From contig JANMDM010000106.1 in assembly GCA_031376305.1 (NCBI GenBank), positions 1-15,981 of the forward strand: DNA of 15,981 bases, written 5' to 3'. Shown here in pieces: positions 7,885 through 14,520 of the stretch (within the stretch, counting starts at the first letter, position 1; each line of letters opens with the position of its first letter). The notes beneath the pieces are model-generated. The model searched no databases and was not told where the DNA came from. It saw only the letters and a list, made by a program, of their open reading frames with translations. A program made the translations under genes and the position numbers. The DNA comes from TMP-24 sp031376305. Its GTDB lineage: Bacteria > Pseudomonadota > Alphaproteobacteria > Rhodobacterales > Rhodobacteraceae.

Positions 7885-7913
7885 ATTATAGGTCAAATCA
7901 ACTGACCTATAAA
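7885..7913 (-). promoter_or_regulatory. iorAB promoter with a perfect dyad filling its spacer
   Basis: TTATAGGTCA (7886-7895) and TGACCTATAA (7903-7912) form a perfect 10-bp dyad with a 7-nt centre. On the minus strand a TATAAT -10 box (7890-7885) stands 17 bp from TTTATA (7913-7908), a 4-of-6 match to the -35 consensus, so the dyad fills the spacer and overlaps both boxes. On the plus strand the symmetric TATAAA (7908-7913) could serve lysR. The core also fits T-N11-A (T7893, A7905), the LysR-family pattern. A third GGTCA sits at 7881-7885. The placement suggests repression of iorAB by steric block. Confidence 0.6.
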
Positions 7914-7954
7914 GCGATTTATCAGATCCAATTCACTTCTTAGCTTTGGTTCAA

Positions 7955-8026
7955 GGCGCTAACCGCGTTAGAAGGCTCACGCAGATGCGCCACCCGATCT
8001 TAGCAAGATTGCTTCTGGTTAGCGCC
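7955..8026 (+). repeat. Long-spaced perfect inverted repeat in the lysR leader
   Basis: GGCGCTAACC (7955-7964) and GGTTAGCGCC (8017-8026) are a perfect 10-bp inverted repeat 52 nt apart. Inside it are a shorter dyad CTAAC-CGC-GTTAG (7959-7971) and a small hairpin ATCTT-AGC-AAGAT (7997-8009). The repeat could close a leader RNA structure ending about 24 nt before the lysR ATG, or supply paired GTTAG half-sites for a DNA-binding protein. Confidence 0.5.
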
Positions 8027-8050
8027 AAACATTTGAACGGACATGACGGA

Positions 8051-8956
8051 ATGGATTGGGACAAACTCAGAATCTTTCACGCCGTGGCTGCGGCGGGGTC
8101 GCTGACCCATGCCGGCGAAACCTTGCACCTGAGCCAGTCTGCGGTCAGTCGACAGATCCGGGCGTTGGAGGAAAGTCTGGACACCACGCTTTTTCACCGC
8201 CATGCGCGGGGGCTGATTCTTACCGAACAGGGCGAGTTGCTGTTTGAAGCAACCAACTCGATGAACAAACGTCTAGATGCCGCCGCCGCCCGTATCAGAG
8301 ACAGCGAGGAAGAAGTATTTGGCGTGCTGCGGGTCACTACGACCACCGGCTTTGGCACCCTTTGGTTGGCGCCGCGGCTGACCAAACTTTATGAAAAATT
8401 CCCCGACCTGAAGATCGAACTGATGCTGGAAGAACGGGTGCTCGATTTGCCGATGCGCGAAGCCGATGTGGCGATCCGCATGAAGGAACCCAGTCAGGCC
8501 GACCTGATCCGCCGCCGCTTGATGAATATCCGCATGCAGCTTTATGCAACGCCGGAATATCTGGAAAAGAACGGCACACCGACGCGTCTTGAGGATTTCG
8601 CCGATCATCGTTTGATCAGCCAGAACCCCAATACTCCTCAGGTCGCTGCCGGGGCCAGTCTGGTGCATTCCTTGATGGATTATGACATCCGCTCGACATT
8701 GACGGTGAATAACTATTTCGGGGTCTTGCAAGGCGTTCTGAACCATCTTGGGATTGGCGTTCTGCCCGACTACCTGTGGGAAGATTTCCCGCATCTGATC
8801 CGTGTGCTGCCGATAGTTGAATCCGCCGAAGTCCCGGTTTTTCTGGCCTATCCAGAAGAACTCAGACAATCGAAGCGCGTCGGCGCCTTTCGCGATTTTG
8901 TCATGGAAGAGATCATGGCTTACCGAAAACGTCAGGCTGAGGATATGCCCAACTGA
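8051..8956 (+). CDS. LysR-type transcriptional regulator, VtlR/LsrB-like
   Basis: This 301-residue protein has an N-terminal winged helix-turn-helix (about 3-61, core LHLSQSAVSRQIRALEE). A linker helix and a periplasmic-binding-like effector domain (about 90-290) follow. The N-terminus (MDWDKLRIFHA, FHRHARGLILTEQGE) and the later SMR/PMREADVAIR-type block resemble, from memory, the VtlR/LsrB branch of Rhizobiales LysR regulators. Unlike redox-sensing LsrB, this protein contains no cysteine, so thiol sensing is excluded. I chose the ATG at 8051 because the family starts at MDWDKLR; 35 further in-frame codons up to 7946 lack family similarity. It is divergent from iorAB and is followed on the same strand by a putative sRNA with a T-N11-A box upstream. 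It probably controls one or both; which, and with what inducer, is unknown. Confidence 0.88.
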   Translation: MDWDKLRIFHAVAAAGSLTHAGETLHLSQSAVSRQIRALEESLDTTLFHRHARGLILTEQGELLFEATNSMNKRLDAAAARIRDSEEEVFGVLRVTTTTGFGTLWLAPRLTKLYEKFPDLKIELMLEERVLDLPMREADVAIRMKEPSQADLIRRRLMNIRMQLYATPEYLEKNGTPTRLEDFADHRLISQNPNTPQVAAGASLVHSLMDYDIRSTLTVNNYFGVLQGVLNHLGIGVLPDYLWEDFPHLIRVLPIVESAEVPVFLAYPEELRQSKRVGAFRDFVMEEIMAYRKRQAEDMPN

Positions 8957-8984
8957 GGCATGTTCGCCACGCATAGCGGCAATG

Positions 8985-8999
8985 ATGCAACTGCAGCAT
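8985..8999 (+). promoter_or_regulatory. Candidate LysR-type box upstream of the sRNA
   Basis: ATGC-N7-GCAT is an interrupted dyad that fits the LysR T-N11-A pattern (T8986, A8998). Its centre lies about 50 bp upstream of the predicted sRNA start, where a LysR activator would be expected. The arms are only 4 bp, so chance occurrence is possible. Confidence 0.35.
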
Positions 9000-9006
9000 T
9001 TTCCTC

Positions 9007-9035
9007 TTGAACCGTGCACATGCTAATCATAAATA
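9007..9035 (+). promoter_or_regulatory. Sigma-70-like promoter of the putative sRNA
   Basis: TTGAAC (9007-9012) and TAAATA (9030-9035) are separated by 17 bp, which predicts a start at about 9041-9043. That is exactly where the 5' hairpin of the RNA begins. The CTTGAA at 9006-9011 also resembles a heat-shock sigma -35 box, but the spacing to an RpoH-like -10 is poor. Confidence 0.5.
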
Positions 9036-9040
9036 CCCGT

Positions 9041-9125
9041 ACAGAAGGCGATAGTCTGAGGAAACTCCTTTCGTCTTCTACCTCCCTGTTGGACTTGGGC
9101 CGAGCATTGTCTCGGCCTTTTTTTT
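9041..9125 (+). ncRNA. Putative trans-acting small RNA, possibly mmgR/suhB (alpha-r8)-like
   Basis: About 85 nt lie between lysR and the converging ECF sigma gene, with a promoter, a terminator and no credible ORF. The 5' part can fold into a 9-bp stem, AGAAGGCGA (9043-9051) with TCGTCTTCT (9071-9079), including one G-U pair, with an inner GAG-GAAA-CTC loop. An unpaired stretch follows, ACCUCCCUGUUGGACUUG (9080-9097), whose CCUCCC is complementary to Shine-Dalgarno sequences. A 7-bp terminator stem with eight T residues ends it. Hairpin, single-stranded CU-rich seed and terminator with a U tail is the usual layout of Hfq-dependent alphaproteobacterial sRNAs. The CCUCCCU segment recalls the conserved core of the mmgR/suhB (alpha-r8) family, with AbcR (alpha-r15) as an alternative. 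Family membership is from memory; the structure is read directly. Confidence 0.68.
9098..9125 (+). terminator. Rho-independent terminator of the sRNA
   Basis: GGCCGAG (9098-9104), a 6-nt loop, CTCGGCC (9111-9117) and eight T residues (9118-9125) form a textbook intrinsic terminator on the plus strand. It is the strongest intrinsic terminator I see in the window. It ends the sRNA and any read-through from lysR before the converging ECF gene. Confidence 0.9.
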
Positions 9126-9139
9126 GCACCTGGCCTGTG

Positions 9140-10375
9140 TCAGCGCGGCAATTGCGCCAGCCTGCGTCGCCGCCGCAAGAAAACAGCGTCGGCCGGATTG
9201 GCCGCCAGATCTATGGCGCGGTCGTAGGCCTGCAAGGCGCGGTGTTGCTGACCGGCGCGATGGGCGAGTTCCCCCAGTGCCGCATGATAGGGCTGATACC
9301 CCGCCAAAGCTGTTGTCAGCGCGTCCATCTCGCGCAGCGCCGCCTCCAGTGATCCGGATTCCGCCAAAGCCACCGCCCGGTTCAGCCGAACAACCGCTGT
9401 TGGCTCCATCCGCAACAGGCTGTCGTAAAGCAAGGTTATCTGCCGCCAGTCCGGGCCTCTTTCGGCCATATGCAAGGCACTGATGGCGGCTTTGATCTGA
9501 AACGGACCCGGCGTCAATTTTGACATTGCCCGATCCAGAAGCGCCAAACCTTCGGCGCCTTGAGCCCGATCCCAAAGGGCGCGGTCTTGTACCGGGATGG
9601 GCACGCTGGCGCCCTGCCCGTCCAACCGCGCGCGCCGCCTTGAATGGGTCAGCAGCATCAACGCCAAAAGTCCGATCGTTTCCGCCTCGCCGGGGCGAAG
9701 CTGGTCCAGCATCCGCGCCAGATACAGCGCTTCGTCGCAAAGGCCGCCGTCGGGGTTGGCAGTGCCGGCATCGGCCGAATAGCCTTGATTGAAAATCAGG
9801 TAGATGACCGCCAGAACCGACCCCAATCGTTCGGCCCAAGCCTCCGGCCCCGGCACAACATAGGGAATGCCTGCCGCCGCGATCTTGGCGCGGGCGCGGC
9901 TCAGGCGCTGGCCCATCGCCGGCTCAGAATCCAGAAAAGCGCGGGCGATATCCGCCGTGGCCAACCCGCCAAGGCAGCGCAGTGTCAAGGCAACGCGGGT
10001 CTTCGGTTCCAGCGCCGGATGGCAGCAGGTGAAGATCAGCCGCAAGCGCTCGTCGGGAATGTCCATCTGTTCCGCTTCGGTTCCGGCGTCACCCGCCAGA
10101 ATCGCCAGCGCCGCAGCCCCGCGCCCGGCACGATCTGCTGCGCGGATGCGGTCGATGGCCTTGCGTAATGCCACCTTCAGCAACCAACCTTGCGGCGAAT
10201 GCGGCACCCCCACCCGGCCCCAATGGACAAAGGCCCCGGCAAATGCCTCTTGTAAAGCGTCTTCGGCCAATTGGAAGTTGCCGATCCGGGCGATCAGCGC
10301 GGCCAAAAGCCGCCCCCGATCCACCCGCGCCAGCCGGTTGATTTCGGCCCGGATCAGATCGGGGGCAGGGATCAT
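9140..10375 (-). CDS. ECF sigma factor with TPR-like C-terminal extension (ECF42 type)
   Basis: This 411-residue protein is about twice the length of a plain ECF sigma factor. Residues about 1-80 form region 2 (DALQEAF at 39-45, PQGWLLKVALRKAIDRIR at 61-78). Residues 105-168 form region 4 (FTCCHPALEPKTRVALTLR, then the helix-turn-helix to SRARAKI). The extension begins around 175 with AVIYLIFNQGYSA (189-201), typical of the DUF6596 region, and ends in TPR-like helices (about 325-405) with VVRLNRAVALAE and HRALQAYDRAIDLA. This is the ECF42 architecture, in which the extension, not a separate anti-sigma factor, is thought to control activity. Its ATG overlaps the stop of the upstream DGPF gene by one base (TGATG), so the two are translationally coupled. 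Its own target promoter is probably the one upstream of that gene. Confidence 0.92.
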   Translation of the reverse strand: MIPAPDLIRAEINRLARVDRGRLLAALIARIGNFQLAEDALQEAFAGAFVHWGRVGVPHSPQGWLLKVALRKAIDRIRAADRAGRGAAALAILAGDAGTEAEQMDIPDERLRLIFTCCHPALEPKTRVALTLRCLGGLATADIARAFLDSEPAMGQRLSRARAKIAAAGIPYVVPGPEAWAERLGSVLAVIYLIFNQGYSADAGTANPDGGLCDEALYLARMLDQLRPGEAETIGLLALMLLTHSRRRARLDGQGASVPIPVQDRALWDRAQGAEGLALLDRAMSKLTPGPFQIKAAISALHMAERGPDWRQITLLYDSLLRMEPTAVVRLNRAVALAESGSLEAALREMDALTTALAGYQPYHAALGELAHRAGQQHRALQAYDRAIDLAANPADAVFLRRRRRLAQLPR

Positions 10376-10725
10376 CAGCCGTAAATCATCACGGGCCGAA
10401 GTTCGACGGTGCCGTAAGCCGCCGTAGGGATCATCGCGGCATAGCGCAAGGCCGCGTCCAGATCGGGCACATCAATCAGATAGTAACCACCCAGACGTTC
10501 CTTGGTTTCAGCAAACGGCCCGTCCATAGTCTCGACCTTGCCACCCCTGAGCCGCAGCGATGTGGCGGTGTCCACGCCTTGCAGGCCATCACCAGCCACA
10601 AACACCCCATCCGCCTTCAACTGTTCGCTCAGGCCGAAATAGCCTTGCATCATCGCCTGAAACTCCGGCGTCCCGTATTTTGGTTCACGCGCCGGATCAG
10701 AGTAGATAAGCGCCATGTATTGCAT
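10375..10725 (-). CDS. DGPF/YCII-domain protein, partner of the ECF42 sigma factor
   Basis: This 116-residue small cytoplasmic protein has the YCII-related ferredoxin-like fold: MQYMALIYSD at the start, the diagnostic DGPFAETKE at 68-76, then LGGYYLID, and AYGTVELRPVM at the end. Genes of this kind are nearly always found next to ECF42 sigma factors, and their promoters are the usual ECF42 targets; their biochemical role is unknown. I chose the ATG at 10725 because AGGAGG lies 8 nt upstream; the in-frame GTG at 10731 sits only 2 nt from it. The leader contains a small dyad, ACTTGC/GCAAGT (10756-10779). An ECF-type promoter at 10794-10820 precedes the gene. Confidence 0.92.
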   Translation of the reverse strand: MQYMALIYSDPAREPKYGTPEFQAMMQGYFGLSEQLKADGVFVAGDGLQGVDTATSLRLRGGKVETMDGPFAETKERLGGYYLIDVPDLDAALRYAAMIPTAAYGTVELRPVMIYG

Positions 10726-10793
10726 ATTCACGTCCTCCTGTTGTCATCACTTTCGACTTGCAGCGGCCTTGCGGCAAGTGCGCGCATATCAAA

Positions 10794-10820
10794 GACGCTG
10801 GCGCGGCGCTGATTTCGACA
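10794..10820 (-). promoter_or_regulatory. ECF-type promoter of the DGPF-sigma operon
   Basis: On the minus strand TGTCGA (10820-10815) and CGTC (10797-10794) are exactly 17 bp apart, a bipartite ECF promoter. TGTCGA with a CGTC-like -10 is what I recall for ECF42 targets. Transcription would start near 10787, about 60 nt before the DGPF start codon. It implies positive autoregulation of the pair. Confidence 0.68.
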
Positions 10821-10964
10821 TTGCCACAAAAAATATTTGCCGGGATCAAAAAGACAGCGCACAGAAAAGACGGTACGCAGAGCGGAATACCCCCCGAGGC
10901 CCTTCCCCTTACCCCCCCTTTGTCCTAAGAGGCGGGCCAAGCGCAAACCTCAGGGGAATTGGCA
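10821..10964 (+). other. Spacer upstream of purL
   Basis: This stretch lies between the ECF-type promoter and purL. It starts AT-rich (a run of A then ATATTTG near 10827-10838) and becomes a pyrimidine-rich segment with several C-runs (10888-10918). I see no ORF, no convincing -35/-10 pair and no recognisable purine riboswitch. The purL promoter must lie here but I could not place it. Confidence 0.4.
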
Positions 10965-13124
10965 ATGACCGAGCCCAAAATCACCCAAGATCTGATCGCG
11001 GCCCACGGGCTGAAGCCCGACGAATACACGCGGTTGCTTGGCATCATCGGGCGCGAGCCGACCTTTACCGAGCTTGGCATTTTTTCGGCGATGTGGAATG
11101 AGCATTGTTCCTATAAGTCGTCAAAGAAATGGCTGCGCACCCTGCCCACCACCGGGCCACAGGTTATTTGCGGGCCCGGTGAAAACGCCGGAGTCGTCGA
11201 TATCGGCGATGGCCAGGCGGTGATCTTCAAGATGGAAAGCCACAACCACCCGTCCTACATCGAGCCGCATCAGGGCGCTGCGACCGGCGTCGGCGGCATT
11301 TTGCGCGATGTCTTCACCATGGGCGCGCGCCCGATCGCCGCCATGGATTCGCTGTCCTTCGGTCTGCCTTCACACCCCAAGACCGCGCATCTGGTCAAAG
11401 GCGTGGTCGAAGGGGTCGGCGGTTACGGCAACGCCTTTGGTGTGCCGAATGTTGGGGGTGAAGTGCGCTTTCACGCAGCCTATAACGGTAACTGTCTGGT
11501 CAACGCCTTTGCCGCAGGTCTGGCTGATACCGACAAGATTTTCTATTCCACCGCCTCCGGCGTCGGCATGCCCGTGGTTTACCTTGGCGCCAAGACCGGT
11601 CGCGACGGCGTTGGTGGGGCCACAATGGCCAGCGCCGAGTTCGACGACACGATCGAGGAAAAGCGCCCGACCGTGCAGGTCGGCGATCCTTTCACCGAAA
11701 AGCGCCTGCTCGAAGCCTGCCTTGAGCTGATGGCCTCGGGTAGCGTCATCTCGATCCAGGACATGGGCGCCGCGGGCCTGACCTGTTCAGCGGTCGAGAT
11801 GGGCGACAAAGGCGGCCTCGGCATCCGTCTCGATCTGGACCGGGTGCCGTGCCGCGAACGGAACATGACCGCCTATGAGATGATGCTGTCGGAATCTCAG
11901 GAACGCATGCTCATGGTCCTGAAACCCGAAAAGGAAGCCGTGGCCCGCGCGATTTTTGAAAAATGGGATCTCGATTTCGCCATTGTCGGTGAAACCATTG
12001 CCGAAGACCGCTTCCTGATTCTGCATGGCAATGAAATCAAAGCCGACCTGCCGCTGAAGGCGCTTTCTGGCAATGCGCCGGAATATGACCGCCCGTGGAT
12101 TGCAACGCCGAAAGCAGACCCGCTCAAAGACCGCCCGCAGATCGACCCGATCGTCGGCCTGAAGACCCTGATCGGGTCGCCGAACTACGCGCATAAAGCC
12201 TGGGTTTATGAGCAATATGACACCATGGTCATGGCCGATACCCTGCGCGCCCCCGGCCTTGGGGCGGGTGTGGTGCGTGTGCACGGCACCCCCAAGGCGC
12301 TGGCCTTCACCTCGGATGTCACCCCGCGCTACGTCAAGGCCAACCCCTATGAAGGTGGCAAACAGGCCGTCGCCGAAGCGTGGCGAAACCTGACGGCAGT
12401 GGGCGCTACCCCGTTGGCCGCCACCGATAACCTGAATTTCGGAAATCCCGAAAAGCCGGAAATCATGGGCCAGCTGGTTGGCGCCATCAAAGGCATAGGC
12501 GAGGCTTGTCTGGCGTTGGATTTCCCCATCGTTTCCGGCAATGTCTCGCTCTACAATGAAACCGACGGCACCGGCATCTTACCGACGCCGACCATCGGCG
12601 GCGTCGGCCTGTTGGCCACGCTCGACGACCTGATTGCCGGTCAACCCGAAGCCGGGGACATAGCGATTGTCATTGGGGAAACCCATGGCCACCTCGGGCA
12701 GTCCGCCCTTTTGTATGAGGCCTGGGGCCGCGAAGACGGCGATGCGCCGCCTGTCGATCTGGTTGCCGAACGCAAACACGGCGATTTCCTGCGCGCCCAT
12801 CGCAAGCTGGTGAAAGCGGCGACCGACCTTTCGGACGGCGGCCTGGCACTGGCCGCCTTCAAAATGGCCGAGAGCGCTGGCCTGGGGGTGACGCTGACTG
12901 CGGGCGATACCCCGACGCTTTTTGGCGAGGATCAGGCCCGCTATCTGCTGGCCTGCACCCCGGCTCAGGCTGATGCACTTCTGGCCGCCGCCCGCACTGC
13001 CGGTGTCCCCGCTGCCCGCGAAGGTCATTTTGGCGGCACAACAGTCAGTTTTGGCCATAGTTCAACCCCGCTGGCCGCGCTATCCGCCCTTTACCGAAGC
13101 GCTTTTGCGGCGGCCATCTCCTGA
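10965..13124 (+). CDS. purL: Phosphoribosylformylglycinamidine synthase, large subunit PurL
   Basis: PurL converts FGAR to FGAM with ATP and glutamine-derived ammonia in purine synthesis. This is the small form (719 residues), which works in a complex with PurQ (glutaminase) and PurS; neither gene is in the window. Visible motifs are FTELGIFSAMWNEHCSYKSS with the catalytic His47, the ATP-site blocks ESHNHPS (91-97) and GAATGVGGILRDVF, and a C-terminal ATDLSDGGLALAA. The structure is a tandem of AIR-synthase-like halves. I chose the ATG at 10965 with AGGGG upstream; a TTG two codons earlier is less likely. bolA and grxD follow on the same strand, a run I associate with Rhodobacteraceae, so the three may be co-transcribed. 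Confidence 0.97.
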   Translation: MTEPKITQDLIAAHGLKPDEYTRLLGIIGREPTFTELGIFSAMWNEHCSYKSSKKWLRTLPTTGPQVICGPGENAGVVDIGDGQAVIFKMESHNHPSYIEPHQGAATGVGGILRDVFTMGARPIAAMDSLSFGLPSHPKTAHLVKGVVEGVGGYGNAFGVPNVGGEVRFHAAYNGNCLVNAFAAGLADTDKIFYSTASGVGMPVVYLGAKTGRDGVGGATMASAEFDDTIEEKRPTVQVGDPFTEKRLLEACLELMASGSVISIQDMGAAGLTCSAVEMGDKGGLGIRLDLDRVPCRERNMTAYEMMLSESQERMLMVLKPEKEAVARAIFEKWDLDFAIVGETIAEDRFLILHGNEIKADLPLKALSGNAPEYDRPWIATPKADPLKDRPQIDPIVGLKTLIGSPNYAHKAWVYEQYDTMVMADTLRAPGLGAGVVRVHGTPKALAFTSDVTPRYVKANPYEGGKQAVAEAWRNLTAVGATPLAATDNLNFGNPEKPEIMGQLVGAIKGIGEACLALDFPIVSGNVSLYNETDGTGILPTPTIGGVGLLATLDDLIAGQPEAGDIAIVIGETHGHLGQSALLYEAWGREDGDAPPVDLVAERKHGDFLRAHRKLVKAATDLSDGGLALAAFKMAESAGLGVTLTAGDTPTLFGEDQARYLLACTPAQADALLAAARTAGVPAAREGHFGGTTVSFGHSSTPLAALSALYRSAFAAAIS

Positions 13125-13186
13125 TCTTGCGGGTCCGCCCCGGCGGGCCTACATTCATGCCCAAGGACCCAACGAAAGGACGCCCC

Positions 13187-13429
13187 ATGGCAATGGAAGC
13201 GCAAGACATCGAAAACCTGATCCGGGCAACATTCCCGAAGGCCAGAATCACCATAACCGATCTGGCCGGCGACGGGAACCACTGGTCGGCCGAGGTCATC
13301 GACGAAAGCTTCCGCGGCCAGAACCGCGTTCAGCAGCAGCGCGCGGTCTATGCCGCGCTTAAAGGCAAGATGGACGGCGCGCAGGGCGAATTGCATGCGC
13401 TGGCCCTGACCACCAAGGCACCGGAGTAA
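13187..13429 (+). CDS. BolA family protein
   Basis: This 80-residue class II-type KH-like protein has the family hallmarks SFRGQNRVQQQRAVYAAL (41-58), the C-terminal GELHALAL with conserved His70, and a further possible ligand His32 in GDGNHWSAEV. BolA proteins bind a [2Fe-2S] cluster together with a monothiol glutaredoxin, and that partner is encoded 5 nt downstream. The pair probably delivers or senses Fe-S clusters or iron status. I chose the ATG at 13187 with AAAGGA 6 nt upstream. The frame is open back to 13127, but the extra 20 residues are not BolA-like and overlap the purL spacer. Confidence 0.92.
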   Translation: MAMEAQDIENLIRATFPKARITITDLAGDGNHWSAEVIDESFRGQNRVQQQRAVYAALKGKMDGAQGELHALALTTKAPE

Positions 13430-13434
13430 AACAG

Positions 13435-13797
13435 ATGACCAATGCTACCGACCAAATCCGCGACACCGTGACCAAGAATGACGTGGTGCTGTTCATGAAG
13501 GGCACCAAGGCGATGCCGCAATGCGGCTTCTCCTCCCGCGTCGCCGGGGTGCTAAACTATCTGGGTGTCGATTTTGCCGATGTGAACGTGCTGGCCGATG
13601 CCGATATCCGCCAGGGCATCAAGGAATTTTCCGACTGGCCGACGATCCCGCAGCTTTACGTCAAGGGCGAATTTGTCGGCGGCTGCGATATCGTCACCGA
13701 GATGACCATCTCGGGCGAGCTGGACGCGCTGTTTGACGCCAAAGGCGTGGCCTATTCCAAGGACGCCGCCGACAAGATCCGCGAAGCCAACGGCTGA
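13435..13797 (+). CDS. grxD: Monothiol glutaredoxin, Grx4/GrxD type
   Basis: This 120-residue single-domain glutaredoxin has the CGFS active site (Cys30) preceded by the conserved lysine in MKGTK, and the glutathione-binding block WPTIPQLYVKGEFVGGCDI. CGFS glutaredoxins hold a glutathione-ligated [2Fe-2S] cluster as homodimers or as heterodimers with BolA. They act as Fe-S carriers, not as disulfide reductases. The gene begins 5 nt after bolA and is surely co-transcribed with it. It converges on mliC with only 10 nt between the stop codons and no clear terminator; only a weak imperfect hairpin is visible around 13798-13820. Confidence 0.95.
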   Translation: MTNATDQIRDTVTKNDVVLFMKGTKAMPQCGFSSRVAGVLNYLGVDFADVNVLADADIRQGIKEFSDWPTIPQLYVKGEFVGGCDIVTEMTISGELDALFDAKGVAYSKDAADKIREANG

Positions 13798-13807
13798 CAC
13801 GGCGCTC

Positions 13808-14140
13808 TCAGCGGCTGTGGCACTCGGCGTAGAGCATGACCTCTTCGGAATGCTCGGCGTCGAACCAGGCCAGCGTCGCCGCATTGCCCTTGGTCCACCA
13901 GACATAACCTGATCCGTCCGAGGGCCAGGCATACCGCGCCCCCGAGGCTGACTGGGTGATCTGCAGCGCGATCTGCCGTCCTTCGACATGAATCACCGCG
14001 ACGGATTCGTCGGCGATGTTCACGTAAGTGGCCGGGATTTCAACGCCGCGCTCGCAAGAATAGGTCACCGTCTGAACCTCTGCCGCGGCAAACGCCGGTA
14101 GCGGCAGCAGCACCGCCACCCACAACAGACCTCTGATCAT
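13808..14140 (-). CDS. MliC-family periplasmic lysozyme inhibitor
   Basis: This 110-residue protein starts with a Sec signal peptide (cleavage probably after AFA, about residue 18) and has no lipobox cysteine, so it should be a soluble periplasmic protein, unlike lipoprotein MliC. The mature part has the family pattern YSCERGVEIPATY (27-39), SASGARYAW (64-72) and WWTKGNAATLAW (81-92), including the SxxGARY-type loop that inserts into the active site of c-type lysozymes. Cys29 and Cys107 can form the expected disulfide. It is translationally coupled to zapA by a 4-nt ATGA overlap. A lysozyme inhibitor at the end of a division operon is an unusual association; whether it protects against host or environmental lysozyme is unknown. 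Confidence 0.87.
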   Translation of the reverse strand: MIRGLLWVAVLLPLPAFAAAEVQTVTYSCERGVEIPATYVNIADESVAVIHVEGRQIALQITQSASGARYAWPSDGSGYVWWTKGNAATLAWFDAEHSEEVMLYAECHSR

Positions 14141-14520
14141 CCCACGACACTTTCTTCGACCCGGTCCGCCAAAGCCTCGGCCCGCGCCGCGATCTCAGCC
14201 AGGGTATCCATCACCGATGATGGCATCACCGGCACTTCTACCCGCTCGACCGTAGTCCTTGCCGTCGTCGCCACCCGCTCGGCCAAAGACGTCCGTTCCT
14301 CCAGCACGCGCAGCTGATCCTCTAGCCCCGCCGTCCGGTCTGCCAGCATCAGCGCCGCCATCAACAGCATCCGCGATTCCGGCAACCGCCCCATCTGCCC
14401 GATCAGCGTTGCGGCCTCATTGTCCAGAAGCTTCGCCGCTGCCCGCAAAAAATGCTCCTCGCCAGATTGACACGACACATCAAAATCCCGACCGCCGATG
14501 GAAATCCGCACATCCGCCAT
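14137..14520 (-). CDS. zapA: Cell division protein ZapA
   Basis: ZapA binds FtsZ and bundles protofilaments at the division site. The 127-residue protein has the usual N-terminal fold (VRISIGGRDFDVSCQSGEE, then an LRAAAKLLDNEAATL helix). A Met/Leu-rich helical segment and a coiled-coil tail run from about residue 60. It lies between a coiled-coil gene (TAATG, 1-nt overlap upstream) and mliC (ATGA, 4-nt overlap downstream), so the three are one translationally coupled unit. In many bacteria 6S RNA follows zapA; here there is no room for it, as mliC begins within the zapA stop codon. Confidence 0.9.
   Translation of the reverse strand: MADVRISIGGRDFDVSCQSGEEHFLRAAAKLLDNEAATLIGQMGRLPESRMLLMAALMLADRTAGLEDQLRVLEERTSLAERVATTARTTVERVEVPVMPSSVMDTLAEIAARAEALADRVEESVVG

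Noticed and set aside
6352..7905. 517-codon open frame on the plus strand opposite iorAB
   Set aside because: It lies fully antisense to a well-supported gene with clear domain motifs, has no recognisable family signature, and is His/Arg/Pro-rich as expected from reading GC-rich codons backwards.
8273..9019. 248-codon minus-strand frame opposite lysR
   Set aside because: It is antisense to lysR, has no family signature, and would run through the sRNA promoter.
9014..9352. Plus-strand frame covering the sRNA and part of the sigma gene
   Set aside because: It crosses the strong terminator at 9098-9125 and then reads antisense through the sigma factor gene; no Shine-Dalgarno and no protein similarity.
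10821..10964. Purine riboswitch upstream of purL
   Set aside because: No conserved purine-aptamer core or three-way junction is visible; the stretch is mostly C-runs.
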